From Micrococcaceae bacterium (GTDB lineage Bacteria; Actinomycetota; Actinomycetes; Actinomycetales; Micrococcaceae), in assembly GCA_003486025.1 (NCBI GenBank), contig DNHA01000261.1:1-6134 (forward strand): 6,134 bases of DNA. The letters run 5' to 3'. The notes below the pieces were generated by a model, which was not told the origin of the DNA, ran no database searches, and was given only the letters and a program-made list of their open reading frames with translations. Made by a program: the position numbers and the translations under genes. Positions 1 through 4,968 of this stretch are shown here, in pieces; the first letter of the stretch is position 1, and every line of letters starts with the position of its first letter.

Positions 1-198
1 GAAAACGTCACCGGCAATTCAAAGGCCGCGAAGCGCACCCGTTCATCGGTTGAAAGCGCAGTGAAGACCGCACAGCAGAAACTGGGTGCTCCACAGAAGT
101 CTTCGAGCAAAAGTGGCAAGCTCCTGCTAGTGGGCACCATTGTTGCCGCTATCATCGCTGTAGTCGTTGCGAGCACCAAGAAGAGTGCCGCGCACTAA
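1..198 (+). CDS. C-terminal part of a protein with a single C-terminal membrane anchor (5' end outside window)
   Basis: Frame 1 is open from the first base to a TAA at 196-198, giving 65 residues; the start lies to the left of the window. The first ~40 residues are polar and rich in Lys, Ser, Ala and Gln (for example SSVESAVKTAQQKLGAPQ), probably helical or disordered. They are followed by a hydrophobic segment at about residues 41-58 of the fragment (LLLVGTIVAAIIAVVVAS) and a short tail, TKKSAAH. This suggests one membrane helix with lysines on both sides; topology cannot be fixed without the N-terminus. It is followed 23 bp later by a strong hairpin, so it is the last gene of its transcript. 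I do not recognise the family. The reading frame is supported by its codon pattern (mostly G/C at third positions) and by the terminator placement. Confidence 0.8.
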   Translation, partial: ENVTGNSKAAKRTRSSVESAVKTAQQKLGAPQKSSSKSGKLLLVGTIVAAIIAVVVASTKKSAAH

Positions 199-221
199 CA
201 ATGTCTGCATGGCCTGAACGT

Positions 222-265
222 CGCAAAAACCGTGGTTCTGATTTCTCAGGACCACGGTTTTTGCG
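222..265. terminator. Bidirectional intrinsic terminator between converging genes
   Basis: A perfect 15-bp inverted repeat (222-236 pairs with 251-265) extends inward by one G-T and three Watson-Crick pairs (237-240 with 247-250), leaving a six-base loop at 241-246. The left arm carries an A5 run and the right arm a T5 run, so an RNA from either strand ends in a GC-rich stem top followed by U residues. It sits 23 bp after the stop of the plus-strand gene and 94 bp beyond the stop of the minus-strand S51-like gene, so it probably serves both. Confidence 0.88.
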
Positions 266-359
266 TTCACCGGCCTCCGGCGCTGAACTCGTCATGGTTT
301 GTCCGCACTGGAGAACGACCCGTGTCTAGCACTTCTGCAGCTTTGAACTTCGCACCAGT
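266..359. other. Intergenic remainder with no recognisable gene
   Basis: This stretch lies between the bidirectional hairpin and the stop codon of the minus-strand S51-like gene, and on the minus strand it is 3' untranslated sequence. A small CCGG-N3-CCGG dyad lies near 274-284, but it has no T-run and I do not call it a terminator. No coding frame with a start and ribosome binding site is supported here. Confidence 0.5.
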
Positions 360-1091
360 TCAGCTGCCGGTGCGCAGCTCCACATTTATTGACTCCGCAG
401 TGCGTGTCACAACCCAGATGTGCCCAGCGCCCAAGACTTTGAGATTCTCTGGATTCTCCAGTTCAAGAACGACTGCGGTGTCTTCATCGATCGCAATGGC
501 CATCTCGGTAAGATTCCTTTCAACGGTAGCTATGGCGCGTCCCAGTGTCCCCGCTTGTGCGGCGTGCACCTCAACGGTAAAAGTGGTCAGCCCAAGCCCG
601 TCCGCTAGTGTGATCTCCTTCAGATTCTCTGAAGATTCTTCCGGGCAAATTTCTATCCCGCCAGAAAAATATCCGCCAATCAGTGCATTTTTGGGTGCGA
701 TCATCGCTCCAGCGGAGAACCCCAGATAGGGAATCCCCCGGTTTACTGCTCCCCGAATAGTGTCCGCGCAAGTGCGCAGCCCGGCTAGATACTCTGGCGT
801 GGGGCCGCCACAGACAATAATTCCATCTACATTCTCGAAGCTCACAGGGTCGGCGGGCGTATCGGGACGCAGATATATTGGCCGGAGCTGACAAGGCATA
901 CGTGCCTTTATTGGTGTTGCGTAGGCCGGAAGATAATGTTGTCCACTGCCCGCATGGTCAACAAGGGCCAGCGCAAGAATTGGCTCACCCTCACGCGACT
1001 TGTTCTGGAGAACATCCTGGACAAACGCGTCTAAGATCGGCTCGTATACAGGTGTATCAGGCACGCCGCCACCCACTAGAAAAATGCTCAC
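360..1091 (-). CDS. Cyanophycinase-like / peptidase S51 family protein (class I glutamine-amidotransferase fold)
   Basis: The 243-aa product from the GTG at 1091-1089 matches the usual S51 domain length. It opens with a first-strand motif, SIFLVGGGVPD, has a GGPTPEYL turn at about 95-102, and the nucleophile elbow GFSAGA with Ser126. His176 lies in VEVHAAQAGTLGR, and Glu203 in AIAIDEDTAVV is exactly 27 residues after that His. This is the same His-to-Glu spacing I recall for cyanophycinase CphB (His174, Glu201; nucleophile Ser132), so the Ser-His-Glu triad seems complete. Around the His, the D-Q-H-x(3)-R-x-R pattern of true cyanophycinases is not kept, so cyanophycin is probably not the substrate; a hydrolase of acidic dipeptides or another isopeptide is possible. 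There is no signal peptide, so it is cytoplasmic. The frame stays open upstream to 1280, but that would run through a terminator and into another gene. The GTG is chosen because the domain begins there and a -10-like hexamer precedes it. The family call is firm; the substrate is unknown. Confidence 0.9.
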   Translation of the reverse strand: MSIFLVGGGVPDTPVYEPILDAFVQDVLQNKSREGEPILALALVDHAGSGQHYLPAYATPIKARMPCQLRPIYLRPDTPADPVSFENVDGIIVCGGPTPEYLAGLRTCADTIRGAVNRGIPYLGFSAGAMIAPKNALIGGYFSGGIEICPEESSENLKEITLADGLGLTTFTVEVHAAQAGTLGRAIATVERNLTEMAIAIDEDTAVVLELENPENLKVLGAGHIWVVTRTAESINVELRTGS

Positions 1092-1130
1092 GCGCTCAGC
1101 GTAGCGTAGTTGCTTTCCTACCGGGCACAA
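1092..1130 (-). promoter_or_regulatory. Probable leaderless promoter of the S51-like gene
   Basis: Read on the minus strand, TTGTGC (1130-1125) is followed 16 nt later by TACGCT (1108-1103), and a second overlapping TACGCT (1103-1098) stands six bases before the GTG start at 1091. The second copy has the TANNNT-N6-start geometry of actinobacterial leaderless transcripts. No Shine-Dalgarno sequence is close to the GTG; the nearest purine run, AGGAAA, is about 21 nt away. A promoter is expected here because the upstream gene ends in a terminator whose T-run stops at 1131. Confidence 0.5.
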
Positions 1131-1178
1131 TAAAAAAATCGCAAGGGCTGCGCAATAATCTACGCAGCCCTTGCGATT
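1131..1178 (-). terminator. Intrinsic terminator of the surface phytase-like gene
   Basis: A 16-bp perfect inverted repeat (1163-1178 with 1137-1152) encloses a 10-base loop. On the minus strand the stem ends in a run of seven T residues (complement of A1132-1138, partly overlapping the stem base). It begins 17 bp after the TAG/TAA-side end of the upstream minus-strand gene at 1196. The GC-rich AAGGGCTGCG stem plus U-tract is the classic rho-independent form. The reverse direction lacks a T-run, so it works mainly for the minus strand. Confidence 0.92.
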
Positions 1179-1198
1179 AATAGTGAGGTTTTGCTTTA

Positions 1199-1306
1199 GT
1201 GTTCCCGGCGTGAACGTGAGTTCTTCAGCGCTGCCGCAATCCCAAAGCCTGCCATGACTAATCCAACAGGGATCAGCCATAAGCTGCTGGCACCGGTATC
1301 CGCTAA
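1199..1306 (-). other. LADTG cell-wall sorting signal (sortase substrate tail)
   Basis: The 3' end of the phytase-like gene encodes LADTG (1306-1292), then a hydrophobic stretch (SSLWLIPVGLVMAGFGIAAAL) and a charged end, KNSRSRREH. This is the three-part sortase signal. LAxTG rather than LPxTG is the motif associated with class E sortases of high-GC actinobacteria. The preceding ~80 residues (about 1307-1551) are low-complexity Ser, Thr, Pro, Glu and Gln, typical of a wall-spanning stalk. The cognate sortase is not in the window. Confidence 0.88.
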
Positions 1307-1978
1307 ACGATCCCCATCATTGGGCGCTGAGGGTGTTTGCGAAGGAGCTGAACTCCGCTCGGTTTCCAAGTCTTCAGCTTGAGAAGACTCTGACTCGGTC
1401 TCCATAGATTCCGGGCTCTGCGTGGTTTCACTGGTGACGGTAGGTTCAGGAGTCTGTGTCGGCGTCTGGCTGCTTTCCGTAGACTCGCTCGGCTGCGGGG
1501 AGGCTGAATCAGTTGGTTGCACGGTTGATCCGAACACCTCGCTTGCGGAACCCAAATTAGCAAATACGGTTTCACCGCTCGCATCATCCACGGCATCATT
1601 GTCGGTGACTACAAAAACATCGCCAGCACCGGAAATGCTCAGCCCCTCAAGCTTTTCCTGAGTGCGGCCGTGTGTTGCTTCGAGCACCGGCAGAACGTCT
1701 TTTGCCAGGGACTTGTCCAGCATGGTCACCTCGTCGGATGTTTCTTCGGGAAGCTCGAACTGATAAATGGCCTTGAGCTGCGCGTCTTCGCCAATGCGTT
1801 TGTCACGCTCGATAACAGCGAATTTCCCGTCAGGCAGTTCAGTGATTTCTGAAAGTCCATTCCACGAATCACCTTCGCCGGCCGGTTCAAGCTGATATCC
1901 ATACCAGGCGAACTCTGCGCTAGCCGGGGTGTACTTGCCGATCCGAACGAAGTCTTCGACCGGAACTTCGCGCTGCAG

Positions 1979-1991
1979 AGCATAAGATCAC
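1979..1991 (-). other. Site of +1 frameshift in the phytase-like gene
   Basis: On the minus strand the upstream frame reads GTG ATC TTA TGC TCT (1991 downward). Homology-like sequence resumes as GCT CTG CAG CGC GAA (ALQRE) from 1981 if T1982 is skipped, giving the phytase-family-like string VILALQRE. The local sequence has no homopolymer run, and neither a prfB-like CTT-TGA context nor an obvious +1 slippery P-site codon. A point insertion or a sequencing error is therefore more likely than programmed shifting. Confidence 0.85.
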
Positions 1992-3787
1992 TTCTTCTTG
2001 CTCACCGCTGCCGCGGACGCTCACTCCTTCAAGGCCCTGGCCTTCCAGGTGGGCAACCACATCTGCTGGCAATGGAACTTCGTCGATGACTTTCCCTGCG
2101 TCATCGAGCCGAACCAGCGCGTTTTCCGTGCCTTCCTTGCCCTCATGGGCGGCCCAGAATCCGCCGTTGGCGCGCGCTGCGATACCTTCCAGATCGAGGC
2201 TGGCTGGAGCTCCGTCCTTGGTGACCGGTATTGAGCTTTCAATCAATGCGGGAGACTTCTGGGTATCTATGGAGTAAATACGAGGTTCGTACGCGCTGTC
2301 GCTGACCGCGAAGAGTTTGTGCGGCTGCGCGGGGTTGGCACTCAGGCCGCTTAATGCACCGAACGGAACCAGATTTTCCATGTCGGATTCCAGAGTTGGG
2401 AACTGAGCGCTGGTGGCCCCGAATTTGAAGAGTGTCATCGCAGAACGCACACCGGTCTCGGCCTCGTCGGTTTCCGAAGCTATCGCCAGCAGATCGCGAC
2501 CGGGAATCGGGAGGATTCCTTCTGGTCCATTGGTAGTGGGCAAGCTCTGGAGATACTTGGGGCTGGTTGGATCGCTCAGTTCATAGACCGCTACGAAGTT
2601 GCCGCGTTCGGAAGCAACAAATAGATAGTCGACCCCGTTGAAGGTCTCAACGGCCAAGCCTTCTGGCTCGGTCCCCTTCTTGCCTGCACGCTTCTCCGGG
2701 AACAGACCTTGAGAAAGCGCCAGGTGCTCGAAGCTGTTTCCTGCATCCCAGGCAACTTTTCCGGTATGGGAATCAAAAATCGTGAAACCGCGGCTTCCAC
2801 CTTTCCAATCCCCTTCGTTAGCGGTGGCTAGGTAGCGGTCTTGGATCCAGCCGATGGCGTCTGGCTCACGCGGCACATCCTGCAGTGCCCCGGTGGGATC
2901 CAGTTTCCCATCTTCTGCAACGTCAATATCTTTCAGATCAACGCTCCCGGCGCTGAAGGCCTTGGTAATTTCGCCGCTGGGCAGGTCGATCAAGACCACG
3001 CCGTTGTTTTCCTGGAGGGTTACCGCCAATTGGTTGTTGGCATTAATGGTGACGTACTCGGGTTCCGGATCTTGTGGGGTGTCAAGTCCGGCCTCGCTAA
3101 GGACTGGCAATGCGTCGGGCTTTTCCGGGGTTCCGGAGGTGAGCGCTACTTCGCGGATGGTCCAGCCATCGGGTTGGGCGCCGACCAAGTCAAGTATCTG
3201 GACGGATCCAGCAGGAGCTTGGGGCAAGCCGCCATCCCCGGCTTCCTCATCGCGTTCGTTTTCAATGGCTATCGCGGCGTAGGCGCCGTCTTTTGAAATT
3301 GCAATCGAATCCGGCTGTCCTACAAGCTCGATGCTGCGGACCAGACTGCGATCGGCGATGCGTACAACGTCAACCCGCCCCGAAGGGTTCGCGTAGCTTT
3401 CAGAGGTATTTACTACGACAAAAACGTAGTCACCGTAGGCGGCCACGCTGGTAGGTTCGTCTTCCGGGCTCCCGAGCTGGTGTAGTGCAAGTGTCCCCAG
3501 CCCTTGGGGGTTGGCCGGATCAGAAATATCCAGGAATCCAACCTGGCGCGACAGCGCGTCCGAATAGATCAGCGTTTTGCCGTCCTCGGAGACGGTGGAA
3601 ATTTCCGAGGCTGTTTCAGCCGCTACGCCCTCCGGATGGTTCTGGTAAACCGGGTAGGTTGAGATGCGCTCAAAGTAGTTTCCCGACTCGGCAGTTGCGG
3701 TGCCCGCCGGAGTTAAAGGTGCGATACCGGCAGCACCGACCACAATCGCGGCGGCGAGGACGCCCACTGATTTTCTTGCGGCTCGAT

Positions 3788-3840
3788 TCACGTGAGTTGT
3801 TCCCCCATAAAGCTTAGTGTTTGCTTGCAATGCCCTCCTA
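3788..3840 (-). promoter_or_regulatory. Start region of the phytase-like gene: two candidate starts and a tiny upstream frame
   Basis: On the minus strand a strong AGGAGG (3839-3834) lies only 3 nt before an in-frame TTG (3830-3828), which is tight spacing. Further on, GTG (3791-3789) directly precedes a canonical signal peptide, and GGGGGAA (3806-3800) ends 8 nt before it. Starting at TTG would add 13 residues (MQANTKLYGGTTH) ahead of the signal peptide. I prefer the GTG because it gives a compact basic n-region, but the TTG cannot be excluded. A six-codon frame, MGEQLT, runs from ATG 3808 to a TGA that overlaps the GTG. Confidence 0.5.
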
Positions 3841-3850
3841 AGATTGGCAA

Positions 3851-3878
3851 ACCATAGCTACTAGCTGGTGAATTCGAA
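3851..3878 (-). promoter_or_regulatory. Candidate promoter of the phytase-like gene
   Basis: On the minus strand TTCGAA (3878-3873) and TATGGT (3856-3851) are separated by 16 nt, giving a plausible sigma-A-type -35/-10 pair whose RNA would start a few bases upstream of the AGGAGG. A dyad, AGCTA-N-TAGCT (3856-3866), lies in the spacer and touches the -10. The -35 match is weak. The rest of 3831-3938 holds no gene, and I see no convincing terminator for the DUF6578-like gene, so read-through from it is possible. Confidence 0.35.
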
Positions 3879-3938
3879 GTTAATCGAGACGAACATGTGG
3901 AAAGCTACTCGGGGTACAGATGTTCTCCCTGCTAAGGC

Positions 3939-4853
3939 CTACCGCCAAGGGGCATACCGATGATTTGCATGAGTCATGCGATCTCCCATGGCCCCCACGA
4001 TGCCAAAGTTTCCCTTGCCGAAGTATCCTTCAATTTTCTGGCGCTGTTTAAGCTGTTGACCCGAATCAAGTTCAATGACCATTTCCATGGACATCGCCTT
4101 CATCCGCCATCCTCGGCGGCGGTCGGTAATGTGCCCTTGGGCAGCTGCGTCAATGATCTGCCCGAGCAGGTCAATGTGTTGTTCATCGAGTTCAAATTCC
4201 CATTCGGCTTTCGCGATGTCGGCGATGATCCGCGGCTTGTCCGTTGCAAATTCCAGATGCCAGTGAACAGCGGCAGCTGCTTCATTGACGGGGACCAACG
4301 AAGCGTTACCCAGCTGGTCAAAGCGCACGGAGGCCACAGTTTCATAGGTCCGCGCCAACCGCTCAAGAAGGTTGGCTAACTGTTGCCGAAGTTCGGACTT
4401 CTGGTACATGGCGATTCGAATGGATTGCAGCTGCTCAAATTCATCTGGTACGTCGGCCGCCGTTTGCGGGTTCCATTCGTGAACCGGTGGAAGCGAGGCG
4501 CGATCAAGAACCTCTAAGCTGACAATGATCGAATCGTGGTCAAAGTCCGTTCCCGCGTGGACATGGGTTACTTCCATGATCCGGGCAGGTGCCTCGGAGG
4601 CAATCATTTGACGCGGATCGCCAATGGCCGGGACATAATCCCTATCAACTAGCTCGATGGACACAATTCGGGCTCTCACCGAATTGACCGGAACATCCGA
4701 ATCGCGCAGCTGGTCATGATCATCCAGTTCGAATCTCACCTCGCCCCGCGGTGAACGTAGCTGCGCCATCACCCATTCAACGGTGTCTCCGGTGCTGAAT
4801 GCCGAACCGCAACAAGCGTGGGTCCATCCATCGATCTTTACCTTGATCTGCAT
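3939..4853 (-). CDS. DUF6578-like protein of unknown function
   Basis: This 304-aa frame runs from ATG (4853-4851) to TAG. The N-terminus has the pattern W-T-H-A-C-C-G-x(2)-F-x(2)-G-D-x-V-x-W (residues 10-27), which I associate with the actinobacterial DUF6578 family; the assignment is from memory. The Cys14-Cys15 pair appears to be the only cysteines in the protein. The N-terminal ~130 residues look beta-rich. A helical, Gln/Leu/Glu-rich stretch follows (about 137-170, with SELRQQLANLLERLARTYE), then a mixed C-terminal part containing EWEFELDEQHIDLLGQIIDAAA and RRRGWRMKAMSMEMVIEL. There is no signal peptide or membrane segment, so it is probably cytoplasmic. The start is chosen because it is the first residue of the conserved N-terminus and a TANNNT hexamer stands six bases before it; no Shine-Dalgarno sequence is present. 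It is divergent from the ABC-F gene, with 115 bp between start codons. The function is unknown, and nothing in the neighbourhood indicates a role. Confidence 0.85.
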   Translation of the reverse strand: MQIKVKIDGWTHACCGSAFSTGDTVEWVMAQLRSPRGEVRFELDDHDQLRDSDVPVNSVRARIVSIELVDRDYVPAIGDPRQMIASEAPARIMEVTHVHAGTDFDHDSIIVSLEVLDRASLPPVHEWNPQTAADVPDEFEQLQSIRIAMYQKSELRQQLANLLERLARTYETVASVRFDQLGNASLVPVNEAAAAVHWHLEFATDKPRIIADIAKAEWEFELDEQHIDLLGQIIDAAAQGHITDRRRGWRMKAMSMEMVIELDSGQQLKQRQKIEGYFGKGNFGIVGAMGDRMTHANHRYAPWR

Positions 4854-4859
4854 GTACTC

Positions 4860-4865
4860 AATCTA
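4860..4865 (-). promoter_or_regulatory. -10-like hexamer for leaderless DUF6578-like gene
   Basis: On the minus strand TAGATT is followed by six bases (GAGTAC) and then the ATG at 4853, so transcription would begin at or next to the A of the start codon. No matching -35 lies 16-18 nt upstream; a TTGACT exists, but at 24 nt. No purine-rich ribosome binding site is seen. Confidence 0.42.
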
Positions 4866-4932
4866 GTGCCTGTTGGACAAGCGGGAAATAGTCAAAATTC
4901 CGCCCTCTGCTTAGCCTGTCCGCTGTGCTCAA

Positions 4933-4962
4933 ATGAGTCTCAAAGCCAAACGCGGTTAGGAT
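4933..4962 (+). promoter_or_regulatory. Probable leaderless promoter of the ABC-F gene
   Basis: TAGGAT (4957-4962) stands exactly six bases before the GTG start at 4969, and ATGAGT (4933-4938), a TTGACA-like hexamer, lies 18 nt upstream of it. There is no Shine-Dalgarno sequence between the hexamer and the GTG. The layout suggests a transcript that begins at the start codon. Confidence 0.48.
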
Positions 4963-4968
4963 GGCTTG

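Larger units (their letters stand above)
1196..3791 (-). pseudogene. Frameshifted cell-wall-anchored esterase-like phytase family protein
   Basis: Two minus-strand frames make one 864-aa protein if one base near 1982 is skipped. Residues 1-34 (from GTG 3791) form a signal peptide: NRAARK, a hydrophobic core, and an ATA|ES cleavage site. Residues ~39-455 look like a beta-propeller of the choice-of-anchor-I type, with DISDPANP, TANEGD (323-328), TEPEGLA (374-380) and NGPEGI. Residues ~470-735 are an esterase-like phytase domain: FGALSGLS (477 on), LDLEGIA (532-538) and GLEGVSV (~586-592). After the frame change it continues with ALQREVPVEDF, GLSEITELPDG, FAVIERD and LEGLSI..VVTDND. A Ser/Thr/Pro/Glu-rich stalk (~747-828) leads to LADTG (829-833), a membrane helix and a basic tail. 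The likely role is an extracellular wall-bound phosphoesterase; substrate unknown. Unshifted, the first frame ends at 1920 after 20 foreign codons, giving a truncated, unanchored product without a complete phytase domain. An in-frame TTG at 3830 is an alternative start. The family is well supported; whether the break is biological cannot be told from one sequence. Confidence 0.87.

Noticed and set aside
232..729. Plus-strand open frame of 165 codons starting inside the first terminator.
   Set aside because: It begins within the hairpin stem and runs antisense to the S51-like gene. Its Ser/Val-rich sequence is typical of a shadow frame.
1092..1280. Possible N-terminal extension of the S51-like protein up to an ATG at 1280.
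   Set aside because: The extension would run through the 16-bp terminator and overlap the 3' end of the phytase-like gene in another frame. Its translation has no domain character, and the S51 fold begins at the GTG at 1091.
1979..1991. Programmed +1 ribosomal frameshifting at the break in the phytase-like gene.
   Set aside because: The 0-frame codons ATC TTA TGC do not offer re-pairing one base forward. No stop or rare codon sits in the A-site, and no Shine-Dalgarno-like stimulator is seen just upstream. An indel or sequencing error is simpler.
2841..3296. Overlapping plus-strand open frames of about 140-150 codons within the phytase-like gene.
   Set aside because: They are antisense to a frame with clear domain motifs, and two frames overlap each other over the same bases, as expected from codon bias. 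No ribosome binding site or family-like sequence.
3863..3876. Single ATTCACC-like element on the minus strand near the phytase-like promoter, resembling half of an actinobacterial PHO box.
   Set aside because: A PhoP site needs at least two 11-nt direct repeats. Only one imperfect unit is present, so phosphate control cannot be claimed from it.
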